The translations under genes were made by a program, and so were the position numbers. From NCBI RefSeq assembly GCF_037975245.1, contig NC_092563.1, positions 1,827,001-1,891,000 on the forward strand: a DNA stretch of 64,000 bases, in the 5' to 3' direction. How positions within the stretch are numbered: position 1 is the stretch's first letter; every line of letters begins with the position of its first letter. Under the pieces are notes generated by a model, which was given only the letters and a program-made list of their open reading frames with translations, searched no databases and had not been told where the DNA came from. Origin of the DNA: Apostichopus japonicus. Lineage: Eukaryota; Echinodermata; Holothuroidea; Aspidochirotida; Stichopodidae. This document shows positions 1 through 11,891 of this stretch, one piece after another.

Positions 1-768
1 CGGGCAGCTATATACTGTATACCTTGGATACATACATATAGATATTGTCAGAGGTGAAATGGAGTAAACAAACAAATATTAACTCAAGATTGCCTTTAAT
101 CACAATCAAGTTGGATATGTTCGTAAGGCCATTACTGTATTTAAGATGGGATATATTTCTATATTCCGGCCAAAGTAATGCCTCCTATCCCTATTGTTTT
201 TTTTTTTTCCAAAAGATTTTATCAATTTTTTCATATTTTGTTTTACAAATTTCTGATTAATGTACCCCACCTTTTAACCTCTTCATAACCCTTCCGATTA
301 TCTCCTTAACCCCATTTTTTAAGCCCCATATGGTGCTCTCTTTTACTCTAAAATCCCTTCGCACCCCAGCCCATCTCCCCCCCCCCCCCCTCTATTGTTA
401 ACCAGGAAAGATGTTCTTAAAGGTATGCTGTATTGGCCCTAATTTTAGCAAGCTATAATTGCTAGAAGTATTGAAATTTGTATTCTTGCATTTTTTTTCT
501 ATGCACTCATTTTACTCGACATTGTTTCTGACATTCACAGAGTATTCATAGCATATAACATTTTCATAGACGCTATGTGAGGGAGTGGAATACCCTGCAA
601 TTACCAGCATATATATGCAGTGACTAGACTATGTCACAATTTCCCCGCTTCAGAATTTGACAGTAATTTTTTAGTATTTTATACAGTATTTATTATTTTT
701 ACTATTTTTTAAATAATTGTCATCTTTAATGAGGGTAGTCCTGCTCAGTGCAGAAGCACTGCTTTCCA
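1..768. other. Non-coding, no gene seen
   Basis: AT-rich sequence with a T run near 197-208 and a C run near 377-390. Reading frames are short and show no family resemblance. It ends at the 3' side of the minus-strand retroelement relic that starts near 769. Confidence 0.5.
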
Positions 769-1905
769 GAGGAGCCCTCAATACAAAATACATACAGAGT
801 ACAGAATATTACGTGTTTGCTGCTCAACACACCAACTATGTCTTTTTAGAATACCAAGTTTCTGTGATATTATTGCAGTAATTTTGTCAATGTGTTTTTC
901 CCATTTTTTCACATTCCAAGGTATTTGAATACATACACATTTTCAAGAATATCATTATCAAGCTTTACATTGAGGGGATTAACATATTTTATAATTTGAG
1001 AAAAGCCAAATGCTATAACCTTGGTTTTAGAAGCATTAAGTGTCAGCTTATTAGTGTTCATCCAATCAGAAACAGCTTCCATGTCCAAATATTTGACCCT
1101 TCCAATATCTAATTCGTTTTTTGAACTATACATGATGGCAGTATCATCGGCATAAAGGAAAACCTTACAATTCGAAACTACAGTAGGAAGGTCATTAATA
1201 AAAATGATAAATTAAAGTGGACCTTATATGGATCCCTGGGGTACACCAATTGTAACGGGTCTTGCACCAGATTAAACCCCATCTATCATAGTAGTTTGTT
1301 CTCTATTTGACAAATAATTAGAGAACCAGGCCAGCTCATTATCCCATATCTATAGTAAGATAATTTATGCAGAAGAATCTCATGGTTGATTGTATCAAAG
1401 GCCTTTTTTAAGTCCAAAAACACAGCACCAGTGATCTGACCCTTGTCCATATTATGAAGAATGTAGTCAGTATCGCCAATAATAGCAGCAAGGTTAGAAT
1501 GTTGTTGTGCCGAACTTAGAAGCCCATTGTTTTGCAGATGACCATAAGCTTGGACATGAATAGCTTTCTCAAGAATCTTAGTAATAACAGGCAAAACTGA
1601 GATGGGCCTATAGTTACCACAATCTGTTTTCAGCCCATCCTTAAAAATAGAGGAAACAACTGCCTGTTTCCACTCAGCAGGAATGGATGCTCTACGAATA
1701 GTAAGATTAAGTATAAAGGTAATTGGTTTGGAAATTTGAGAACTTCCTGTTTTTTAAAGTCTAGCACTTATGCCATCAATACCAGTAGATTTAGCAATTT
1801 GAAGATTTGCGAGTTGTTTGTTGACAAAATCCTCACTAATTTCAATGAACTTTAAAGACTCGTCAACATACTTTAACTTCCCAAACAACTCCCCGCCACC
1901 ATCAT
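769..1905 (-). pseudogene. Degraded non-LTR retrotransposon reverse transcriptase
   Basis: Read on the minus strand, several frames together give a non-LTR reverse transcriptase. The order is a STGIDGIS segment (near 1790), NYRPISVLPVITKILEK (near 1570-1610), the catalytic segment FLDLKKAFDTINHE (near 1390-1430) and YADDTAIM (near 1130-1155). A thumb-like KTKVIAFG segment and FKYLG follow near 910-1010. Stops and frameshifts interrupt it (for example after ISARL and after SYYRYGI), and no endonuclease domain is present, so it is a 5'-truncated dead copy. The motifs fit the CR1/L2/Jockey-like group; I cannot assign the clade more exactly. It is a different copy from the relics at 18.8-20.9 and 27.5-29.7 kb, which lack the YADD region. 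Confidence 0.88.
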
Positions 1906-2378
1906 TGTATAGTAAATACAGCTTTCATAATTTGATTATTTTTTGTTCGTACACATTATAGACCTAGGGCCTATCACCACAGGCTCCCGTTGCACACCAA
2001 GCCAATGTTTTGTCAGGGGTCATTATAACTAATTCTTGTGCTTTCATGTAGAGGTATTTTATAGGCAATTGAGACATATTACTGTGGATCAAACCTCAAT
2101 GAACTATAATCTAGCTTAGAATGAGACTGGAATTTTAATTTTGCAAATTTGGAATTTATACACACCCTGAGCACTTTATTTCTCGGGTACCCTGCAATTG
2201 ACTCAGTTTGTTAAGTGAAATATATAGTATGAACAGTCAAATAGGTTCACCAATTATTGACACAATTCTTTATTTAATCACTGTACTTTCAGGTTATATA
2301 TATGCATGCTTCCATGCACTTGTTCTGACAGTAGGACTAGGAGTAAGAACGACTTTCTCATTTCTATCAGATCGAGGA
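1906..2378. other. Non-coding, no gene seen
   Basis: AT-rich spacer between the retroelement relic and a possible DNA transposon. No convincing reading frame, RNA gene or repeat was seen. Confidence 0.4.
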
Positions 2379-3277
2379 CAGCCATGTCCAAACGCGGCAC
2401 CGAGAGTCGCATGCGGCACCTAAAAATATTCTGGCGGCACCTGAAAAAAAACGAAAGGTGCTGTTTGCGGCACTGAGATCTGGTTTGTAAAAAAATGTTT
2501 CCTTCATCACTCCTGCCAGTCCTGGGATTCAAAGTTGGCTGCTCGCTGCTTCGGCTGACTGGCGCTTTGATGTCCGACGTCCACGTACGACTAGCTAGAA
2601 TATGATGTATGTGCATATGCACTGTCAGTGTAATAAGTGTATGCAGTCAGCTCGTCAGTAGCCTACAGTGCAGTGTAAGACTGTACGTGTATGCATGTAT
2701 AGGAAAACTGTGAATTGGTGGCGCACTTGCATTACAGATGGTCTGACGCAATGACCGAAACATTTAGCAAATCTGTTGTCAGTTATTTACGGTCACCTTC
2801 CGTTAGTTGTTCACAACTTTTCTTCACACAGCAGACAGCTTTTCTGTCTTGGGACTCTTGGCCCAGGTGTGGATCCAGGAGGGGCGCACACGGCGCACGC
2901 CCCCCCTCTTTTCTATGACCACTGATTGTTTGACCATACTCCGAAAAATGAGCAATTATATATGGAGAATATCCTTTCCAGATGCTGGGAAATCGCATCT
3001 GAGCGCATCTACAATTCGAATTTTCTTGGGGGAGGTCCCCCAAAACCCCCAAGCATGCTTTCTCGCCTTCCGTGCTCGCTCGCACCCGACCCACGTTAGT
3101 TGATGCAAGGTGAGACTCACAACTCACAAGGTAGTAAAAAAGTTACCACATCGTGGGCTCGGTTATGTCATAAGTAGAGTTGTGTGACGTCATCACTCAC
3201 TAATGTTTGCACGCAGCACTCAAAAATAATTCAGTGGAAAATGCGGCACTGAGTTTGTGGGATCTTGGACAAGTATG
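2379..3277. mobile_element. Possible hAT-like element, diverged ends
   Basis: The left end begins CAGCCATGTCCAA and the right end, read on the other strand, begins CATACTTGTCCAA, matching at 10 of 13 positions. Both ends are followed inward by GCGGCAC-type repeats (2394-2475 and 3242-3250). The flanking 8-mers, ATCGAGGA and GGTTAGGA, match only in their last four bases, so the target duplication is weak. The interior holds a GC-richer block near 2865-2910 and a G/C palindromic stretch near 3027-3053. No transposase is recognisable. It could also be two overlapping elements. Confidence 0.4.
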
Positions 3278-4290
3278 GGTTAGGAACTGTTCACAATGTT
3301 GGTAAGAGCTGCTTTTAAAGCATCATAGGAGGGCAGAATATAAAGCTCTTTATATTAGCAATGGTGAAATTGTCCCCAGTGCCTAACGGAGTAAGTAATG
3401 ACATGGTGGATGTTTCTCAATATATGTGGAGAAAGAAAGTAGCCTGAACTAGACCATGCTAGGCTTAAGTTTATGAAACCACCAACATTAAATTTTATCA
3501 ATCCCCGGACATTTCTTTTGTGAAAACAATCCTAATAGGGGCTGTCTATAAGTTATAGTCTTAAATTAAAATCTTGCAAAGTTTTTATCAAGATTGGCTT
3601 GGTTAGTACTACTAGTACTACTAGGCCTATAGGCCAAAGCCTAAATTGGTCATAACGTACGTAGGCCTAGGTCTAAATATTCACATACCAATATACGCAG
3701 CAACCAAAGCTAGCGTACTTTTTACATCAATTGGCTAAACCTCTGTCCTAACAGATTCTGATAGGCCCAAAGTTTTGCAAAGTTATGCCTTAGTGCTAGT
3801 AGTTTTGGCCAAGCCATACGTGTGTTCTGTTTTACTAATATGAAAGTGATTTGCTACTTACCACACAAGACAAAATAACAGGAAGTGTGAATACCGACGT
3901 ATTACTTAGCGAGAAACCGATGTGGCAAGCAGTTTCGGTTATTAGCCTAAGTGTTGCATCTTTTAACACTAACAGAAAGCCACCATGAGCGAGCAAATTT
4001 CTTGAGTTCGACTGTACACACGAAACCTTCTTAACTCACTGTCCCTTTTAGGGTTCCCCAGTAATTAGAGCGACATCCCGCAAAAGAATCTTTTGTGAAC
4101 GCCTGAACAATGAAACTATGGATGAAATAGAGGGGGTGCTTTTTTATCAACATCTTGGAAAGTATCATGATGTTTCTAAACTTTTAGGGAAAGGAAGTAT
4201 AGACGGGTGAAGGGACCTGCTTTCCAACCAGCATCGTTATTAAAAGTGAGATCTTTCTGATACTATATGTGACTAATCCAAATATCCATG
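3278..4290. other. Non-coding, no gene seen
   Basis: No reading frame above about 60 codons and no recognisable repeat apart from a short ACTACTAGTACTACTAGGCC palindromic stretch near 3607-3626. Confidence 0.4.
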
Positions 4291-4329
4291 GAATAGCTCG
4301 GGTTTATTGCGCATTGACGGATATGCTGT

Positions 4330-4421
4330 AGTATCCGCGGACAATGAAAGCGAATGAACGTTCAAATCCAATAAAGCGAAGGTAGGAATCGAACCCCGGA
4401 TCTTGTGTCACAGACTCTACC
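4330..4421 (-). repeat. tRNA-like SINE fragment (box B side)
   Basis: On the minus strand the sequence at 4386-4399 reads CCGGGGTTCGATTCC, a good RNA polymerase III box B. The expected box A side is not adjacent because the hAT-like element 4422-4715 sits directly upstream on that strand. A TGGTCGTGT string that could be the box A remnant lies just beyond it (4716-4728). I infer that the DNA element landed between the two boxes of a tRNA-derived SINE. The rest of the SINE body is not defined. Confidence 0.35.
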
Positions 4422-4715
4422 CAGGCGCGTAGCCCGGGGGGGCGCGAAGGGGCAGCCGCCCCCCTTGAGCATATTTTTTGGTATGTTTTTATGATATCGC
4501 TAGTAATTTCAAAAGAGAAAATGCTAAGATGGAACTTACAAGGCCTGGGAAATGCCATTTCCAGCGATCTGGGAGGCATTTCCAGCCAAAATGTTCTTGT
4601 ATGCTTCGCGCCATGGTGGCGCTACGCTTAGATAGTTTGCAATGCCGTATCTTCGGCTCTGATAGGTTGCCTACAGTTTCGCCCCTCCCTTGGCAAATTC
4701 CTCGGTACGCGCTTG
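4422..4715. mobile_element. Short hAT-type element, GCGTAGCC family
   Basis: The left end is CAGGCGCGTAGCCCGG and the right end read inward is CAAGCGCGTACCGAGG. The flanking 8-mers ACTCTACC (4414-4421) and ACACGACC (4716-4723) match at 6 of 8 positions. The interior at 4595-4640 contains the hairpin CGCGCCATGGTGGCGC, related to the interior of the elements at 9677-11891 and 46776-47231. It is too short for a transposase, so it is non-autonomous and rather old. Confidence 0.6.
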
Positions 4716-6204
4716 ACACGACCACAGTGATTCTACTGGTGTGTGAATGCATATATAAACTGGCTTTACATAACTGTTATTGAGGGCGTATTACACAAGT
4801 GTTATTATTGTACAGAGTGCACCCTTGGTGCTTTGAATCTGACAATTTACACAGAATAACCACTCTTTATAGGCAAGCCAAGCCGTAAATAAGAAATGAA
4901 TGTGTAGTAAGTGGGATGACAGATATATAGTAAATAAATAATTAACAACACACCAGAACAATTTCACTTCACGACCGGTCTTTATTCACCCAGACCATTC
5001 CTTCGCTCCCTATATCTTCTCATTTAGGTAATGAGATGTACCCTTAAAAATCCTCATAAAATTACTGAGATAATAATTAGAGAGGACATCATTTATGCTT
5101 TTCATTTTAATTAAATTTATTCTGCAGTTTTTATTTTTACAATATTTACCGTGTTTCTGTTGGAATGATTTCGTTTACAAGTATATATGCTTGTCAAAAT
5201 CTCTTCAACAATATTCAAAATTTGAAAGTAATATTGATACTTGTATTTTGCCTAATTTATTACATTAATCTTTTGCATTTTTCTCGTTTTTGCCACTTTC
5301 AAATTAACTCCTTCTCAATCCTCATGATTTCTGCTGGGATGGTTTAATCCCATTTGTCAGCTTTGAACATCGGAGACGACAATTCTAGAAGAATGAAATA
5401 AATTTAAGCATAGTTACGTAGACTAAATGCTCGATGTAACTTCTAATATATATATTTAAAAAAACTAATTTAACTTTTTGTCTGATTAGTTTCATATCAT
5501 GGTAAATCAGGCTTGTATATAAAGTTCTTTTAAATTTTATGTTGAATCATTTATGATCATGGATTATGTCCAACGAGAATGTGGCCCGTCAATAATTTCT
5601 GTAACCCAGAGGAGTGGGATAGCGGAAACTGCGGCTTTGGCTATCAAGTATTGGCTTCAAATGATTTACCAGCGACTCATCCCCGGTACCATTTACCCCC
5701 CCCCCCCCCTCCCCCAGTCCCTCTTTACACGCAAACACACAGTGACACAAACAATTATCCGTTCTAGGTAGGAAAATCTCTAGGCTCCCCAAAACTACAA
5801 AACCAAAATAAAAGCATGACTGTTTAAAATATCTTACAGACAAACATTGAAGCTAAATGACATTTTCGGTCTGACGTAACCTGACGTTTTGTCCGCCTGC
5901 CCTTTTTCTTCAGTTCTCTTTGTTTCTGTTAATTTCTGATGAATTCTTTGATATTTTCTTCTACCACAGAGCCATCAACCGATTGCTGCGATGGAACTTT
6001 ATCGTTTTCTGATCCGTTTGTCAGTTCTGCCGTCATTTCTTTGCTGATTATAAGTGTTAGGGCTGTTGGTGTGCTGGTATGTAGTTGATTTCTCGTAAGT
6101 GGCAAACATGGTTCCTTCTTTGATGGATCTGTATTTTGGATGTCTGCATGATGCGGGAGGGGAACGGTCAAGTGGTCATGACGGCAATGGTCATGTGAGG
6201 GTCA
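4716..6204. other. Mostly non-coding; one unrecognised minus ORF at 5929-6171
   Basis: No recognisable gene. An 80-codon minus-strand frame (5929-6171) has a normal, low-hydrophobicity composition (segments such as ELTNGSENDK and VEENIKEF) and could be part of an exon, but nothing identifies it. A C run lies at 5697-5710. The hAT element at 6213 begins just 40 bases upstream of this ORF on its strand. Confidence 0.3.
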
Positions 6205-6212
6205 GCTGACAG

Positions 6213-7619
6213 CAGGGTTGGCCGGTTTTTACCGGGCGGTTTTTACCGCCCCGGGAAAAACAAGTTTCTTACCGGTTTTTACCGGGAGGTTTTTCCCACC
6301 TATAAGTGGGAAAAACTGGGAAAAACCGGGAAAAACCTCAAATTATATAGAATTCCTAAAAACTCATGTGGAACTTGTGGAGGAGCATAGAATCTACAAG
6401 AAAATGGCATCTTATGGTAGGGGGTTGGGTTACATCCAAAGAACAGCTATGATCTATAACTTGTGAGTTTACCGATTAGACTATTATAAATAATTCAAAT
6501 AAATAATATATTGGATGCTCAAATCAACCAACTTTATTTTCCTATCGAGATGCATAATTCCATTATCTAGAGAATGGACTCGTATCAAACTGTTGGTGCC
6601 TCCTAGGGCTATGGTTCGTCATATTATACATGCCACATTAGTCCGCTCAGATCCAAATGATGATTCACATCCAAGAACGATCACTTCATGTCTGCGATAA
6701 ATTGTACTCTGTTCACACTTCGCACTAGGCACTGTACTATGCTTATATTGCTTATAGGCACTGTACTAAGTGACTGTTGTGAGATCAACTAATTTGAGAA
6801 TAAGTAACAATTGGAACAGTTACTTGTGTTGTTGATACTCCTACCTCTTCAGTTAGCCTATACACAGGAAGTGCCCAGTATCACCTCACCTGTCCACCTC
6901 AAAGTGTTTAATCACTCATGCATGAAGTTGTATAATAATTGGACCATGTTTGCATCAAGGTAAACAGTTTGGTTGTGTGAATGGCTCCATAGGGCCATTG
7001 TGCGTTTAATACTTTAATTGGGCCCATGTGCCTTACAAAGTTTCAAAGCAGTTTCTATTGAGCCCCCTGAATTGAAGTTCACCTCAATAGACTGTTGCCT
7101 ACTGTATTAATGGAATGGAATGAACTGTCTGAGCACATAATATTATATTATTATATGGTTCCTTGTCCCTTTGAGGCTTTGGATGCCATGGTTCGCCACT
7201 ACGTTCTATCCTCCGCTGTTCATGCCACATAATAGGCCTGAAGAATTTAGGAGGGGTGAATGTCCCAGTGTAGACCTATAATGGTTTGGGCAATAGGCAA
7301 TGCATATACTGCTAAAGAGATCGTGACAGAATAACTATACATGTGCAATACGAAAAATACTCTTTTTTTCCACAAAAAGTAGAATAAGAATGTGATAAAA
7401 TAGCTCAAAATGAAGCTAAGAAACTCCCATATTCAATAAAATATGCCTGTCATGAAACAATATCGTGCCTACTGATGACCCTGCATTTTACGGACAATTA
7501 ATACTAGTTTCGAGACGGAGGCGGTTTTTACCGGTATTTACCAGTTTTTCCCGGTTTTTACCTGGTTTTTACCGCTTAGTGGGAAAAACAGGTTTTTTCC
7601 CGGGAAAATGCCAACCCTG
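6213..7619. mobile_element. Non-autonomous hAT element with 8-bp target duplication
   Basis: The element starts CAGGGTTGGC and ends GCCAACCCTG, a perfect 10-bp terminal inverted repeat. It is flanked on both sides by GCTGACAG (6205-6212 and 7620-7627), an exact 8-bp target duplication as expected for hAT transposition. Both ends hold clustered subterminal repeats of CGGTTTTTACCGG and GGGAAAAAC in both orientations (6224-6338 and 7525-7607), which is how hAT transposase binding sites are often arranged. The 1.4 kb interior has no transposase; its longest frame (6515-6700) is unrecognised. It therefore depends on a transposase encoded elsewhere. Confidence 0.88.
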
Positions 7620-7627
7620 GCTGACAG

Positions 7628-9668
7628 AGGCTCTCACCTGGTTTTGTCTGAATATCGTGGTATTATTCATTCAGAGTTTTCTTGTACAATACCCGCCACT
7701 GGAGTTGTTCCAGTAGTGTGGAGTAGCTGCTACTCGATATTTTCGAGGTGTGTTATGGATTCTAGATCAAGAGAGAACATGTGGAAACTTACATTTCCTT
7801 AGGGAAACTAAAAAAAAATAGCCTTTGGAAGAGTACCGTTTGTTGAGTTTTCTACCGAGTCGACATTCTTAAAGTATACTCCTTGGTCTAGGAGAGTTCA
7901 TCGCTTGCATTGATACCTGTTAAGGAGATGTGTAGTATTCTAGCCGTTTTGGTTGCTGATATTTCGTTGTTCTGGCTTTCTGTTGATGACCTCTGTTCCT
8001 TGTATTTTTTCTTGTCCTTTTTTGTTTGTTTTTTGTAACATTACGTGGTGTCTTCTTTTTTGAAATATGTTCTGTTTCGTGTAACACCTCCTTTCTTTGG
8101 TGTTTGTTCCTGTTTTAATGTAATTATAAGTAATTAAAATGGTAATAAATAATAATAATAATAAATTATATATATATAGATATATTATATATATATTATA
8201 TATATATATATATATTATTTACAATCTCATCATCTTTCTTTGGGTAATGGCAATACTGTTGTCTTCTCATGAAGAACTGAGATGAAGCAATCCAAAGAAA
8301 GATAAACACAAAGGATAAGGGTTTTTAGATTACTTCCACTGAAACTCTTTAAGTTCATCTAATATTAATATACTAAACAGTCTATTAGAAATTGCCAGGC
8401 TACTAAAAGTAGTGTTCATAGCATAGTACATTATCTCCATGTGAAACAAGATAACATTCAAGCTGATATACACATTTTCACATCCGTGAAACTATCCCTT
8501 TATCCCACAGTGGACTCACCACTGATAACCCTCATCCCTGCTGTTTTGATTAATTTTACTGAAGGTAACCTGTTACATTATCAAAATGCATAGATATGAC
8601 TCCAAAATAGTGTAAGGCTGCCTATTTGGCAATGCATTTAACACAAAGATCACTACCAGCACAGATATGGCTTTCTGATTTAATTATTACCATGTATTTA
8701 TAACCTACAAATAAGCGGTAAAGTACTGTAGGTTCGTGTTCTCTGAAACTGAATTGTTGGCAACTGTTCGTATGGTGTCATATTCCAAAAATAGCCCACG
8801 TCAGTATTTTACAGTGATGTTAAATATACATCTATGCAGTGACCCAGTATAAGTCAAAGACTCCTAATACTTGAGATACGCTGTGTTGTATACAGTATAT
8901 GTCACATACAGGCATACTGCACATACAGTATATTACTCCCCATCATGTATGGTTATGATGACCATGTGAATACAACAATAGTAGCAGAAACAGTATTCAC
9001 ACCAGATGAATGCGATTGGGGTTCACTAAAATGTGAAGATCATATGAGTGTACTCACCACAGCTTCTTCACCATCAAATTTGAAAAAGTGCACATATAGT
9101 TCCACCATAGGGGGTGGTGGGGGAGGGGGAGGGGGAGGGGGAGAGGAAGTACATTATTTCACTGGCAACAGCCTCTTTGTATGGTAGAAATTCCAACTTA
9201 TTCGAGGAGGAATTCACCGGTACAGTACTATAACCCGACAAGAAAGAAAATGATATATGCAAGATGGAATGAAGTATACTATTATATCTGCAGGAAGAGT
9301 AGTGATTACTGTTTATTTGTATTTATGTAAGGGTGTTAGCTTCTGAAAATAATTGTTTGTTCTTGATGAGAGAACCCTGGGTTTGGTGTGATGACCAAAC
9401 ACAGAGCAAGACACATAAAAAAAAGGAAAACTCAACTGGATTGGATTAAATTAAATTATAATTACGAATAACAAACAATATACAGCAGATCTGGGCCCAG
9501 AATAAGAATTAAATAAAATGACTTACAGTTGTCAGGTGCGCACCCCAATAGTTAATGTTATTACAATATGTTTAATTTAAATGCTGATTCTGGTTGGCTG
9601 GCCCGCTGGTGTCATCAAGGGTGTCATCTGATATTCCACGACATCAGTATATACAGGTATGGAGTCCT
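7628..9668. other. Non-coding; (TA)n tract and G-rich tract
   Basis: A (TA)n-rich tract lies at 8166-8217, and a G-rich GGGGGA repeat tract at 9111-9142. A short hairpin is formed by CATCTTTCTTTGG (near 8229) and CCAAAGAAAGAT (near 8291). The short frames crossing these tracts look like artefacts of base composition. No gene was recognised. Confidence 0.4.
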
Positions 9669-10678
9669 CCCATGGTCAGGGACGTAGCCAGGGGGGAGCA
9701 GGGGGAGCGACCGCTCCCCCCCCTTCAGTGTCTATTTTTTTTTTTTATACTGTCGTTTTTTAGCATGGTATTTTGTCAGTGCTCTTTTGATCTTGAATAC
9801 TCGTTAGCTCCGTTAACTCGATTGTAATCGTAGTAACATTCACGCCTACTGATTCAACTACTTACTTAGTTTGGCAGATGCAAGTAGCTAAATTTAGCTT
9901 ATAGCCAATTACAAGCCTACAGTTGGCCACTGCGTAATAAAATACATATTGCCTACCTAACCGCACTCTATGGAATGTCACGAACTGTATGCACAACAAC
10001 GTCGACAACGTTCGTTCAATGAGTCGTCCTAAGTTGTTGCACGAACAGCATGTTATAAAGCTAAGCTAGCAATCGTACGTGATACGCACTTCCTATAAAT
10101 AATTATTACACTGCTAATACACTGCGATAACGATATTTGTTTTTAGGCCACTGCAGTTTTGGCTGTATTACAAAATATGAAAGTTTATATTGTCCATCAG
10201 TTAAGTTCGTCAAATGTATTAAAGTCCAGACATTGGACAATAAACAAGAATCATCCTACTGGAAAACTTGTAAAAGAGCACTATGTTTGTCTTTCTGATA
10301 TATTATGTAAAAGAACATGTAAAAGAATTTAAACAGGAAACAAAATCTGCTGATAATGATATCATATGATCAGGACGTAGCCAGTATGTAGCACGATAGT
10401 TTCATTCAACACCCTACCCACCGAAAAAGACTATAGGATCCGATGTCAGTTTTTTAACATGTAGTTTAGAACCCGTTTACGCAGATAATATTTCATTTGA
10501 GAAAACACTTGAGAAATTTGCATCAGATGGCAATCGTCGGATAGCTCTCGCCTTCTCTTATTAGGCTAACTTAAACATTTACTAGCTACAGTTGTATCAA
10601 AGACATTTCTGGACTATCTTTGCATCTACAAGTATCAGAAGTTGAAAAGTAAGTAAGTCTACTCTGTACATGTACCTT

Positions 10679-11583
10679 CAAGGGCGGCGGAACCGGGGGG
10701 GGGGGGCACAGGGGGCAAGTGCCCCCACTTTTCCTCAGGTTAAAAATGTGCCCTTTTTCTACATAAAACTTGTACTCTTGATCACCTTATTAGAACAGTG
10801 ATATTTCAGTAAGAGATCTAATCCTAATTTAGAACTATCAGGGGCGTAGCCAGTATGTAGCACTGTAGGCCCGGGCCTACACTTTTTTTGGCCAAGTTAT
10901 CTTTTTTATTAAAACACCCATAATTCAAATCCATAAGCTTGCTGGACGAGTTTAAGAGTCTAGACAGGAAAAACTATTGAAATGAACGAAGCAAGATTAT
11001 GGCTAAATTAGGTGACCTATTCTTCTGTCATCTAGGCTGTCATTCATATCGCGTGCCGTTTCATTCAATACTCTACCCGCCGAAAAAGACTAGGATACGA
11101 TCTTGTCAGTTTTTTAACATCTACTTAAGAACTCGTTTACGCAGATAAATTTCAGTTGAGAACATTCCACAGTCAAATAAGCCTATCGTTGATTAACAGA
11201 CTTTATATGTATAGAGCTGCAGCTCTTTGTTGCCTGTTGTAGTCAAGATCGGCGTTCCAAGTTCCAAAACAGCCTTTTCGATAAACATTTACTAGCTACA
11301 GTTTTATCAAAGATAATTACTGGCTATGGTTGTATCAAAGACATTTCTGGCCTATCTTTGTATCTACAAGTATCAGAAGTTGAAAAGTAAGACTACTTAG
11401 ACGGGGGGGGGGGTTGGGGTGGGGGGCGTTGATGGAGTGATTTGTATACGCAAATAAGATAATACAATAAGATTTATAAAGGGTACTAAATATCAGGCTG
11501 CAACAGTCCAATCGAATTTCTGCAAAGTGCCCTTTGACTTCGGTGCCCCCCCCCCCAGATTAAAGGTGCTTCCGCCGCCCTTG
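10679..11583. mobile_element. Nested hAT-type element, CAAGGGCGGCGG family
   Basis: The left end is CAAGGGCGGCGGAACC and the right end is GGTGCTTCCGCCGCCCTTG, giving a 14-bp terminal inverted repeat. The flanks are identical 8-mers TGTACCTT (10671-10678 and 11584-11591). It lies entirely inside the larger element 9677-11891, so it inserted later. Poly(G) follows the left end and poly(C) precedes the right end. Compared with the copies at 46776-47231 and 60368-61159 it is in the opposite orientation. Its interior (10839-11395) is a copy of sequence also present outside it, in the host element at 10374-10656. Confidence 0.88.
10839..11395 (+). repeat. Internal direct repeat starting CAGGGGCGTAGCCAG
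   Basis: This segment matches 10374-10656 over several blocks. Both start with a GTAGCCAGTATGTAGCAC string, continue through CCGAAAAAGACTA and CGTTTACGCAGATAA, and end with ACAAGTATCAGAAGTTGAAA. The start resembles a hAT terminus of the GCGTAGCC family. It probably marks a further old insertion or a tandem duplication broken up by the nested element. No coding content was seen. Confidence 0.6.
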
Positions 11584-11891
11584 TGTACCTTGCCAATTTT
11601 AATACATTATGTATTATTGAATTACGTACTTTTTTTACTCGTTTGTTTTTTGGGTTTAAAAGTGATATTGAATGAGGTTTCTCAAGTTAGCAAGAGGCCA
11701 GGGAACCAGAATGAACATTCGGGAAGGGCTGTTTCCTGTCATCTGGGGGGTTTGTAAAACCAAAATTTTCTTGTACGCTCCGCGCCAACCGATGGTGGCG
11801 CTCCGCTCAGATAGTCGTGCCTACAACTTTGAAAATCCATATCAATCGCAAAAAGTGCTCCCCCCCTTTCAAATTCCTGGCTACGTCGCTG

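Larger units (their letters stand above)
9677..11891. mobile_element. hAT-type element with exact TSD, GACGTAGCC family
   Basis: The left terminus is CAGGGACGTAGCCAGG and the right terminus read inward is CAGCGACGTAGCCAGG (15 of 16 match). Both flanks carry CCCATGGT (9669-9676 and 11892-11899), an exact 8-bp target duplication. A G-rich subterminal tract follows the left end and a C tract precedes the right. No transposase frame is recognisable. The element hosts a second complete insertion at 10679-11583. The region 11675-11815 near the right end is shared, inverted, with the element at 46776-47231. The same terminal family appears as a short copy at 48238-48566. Confidence 0.85.
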
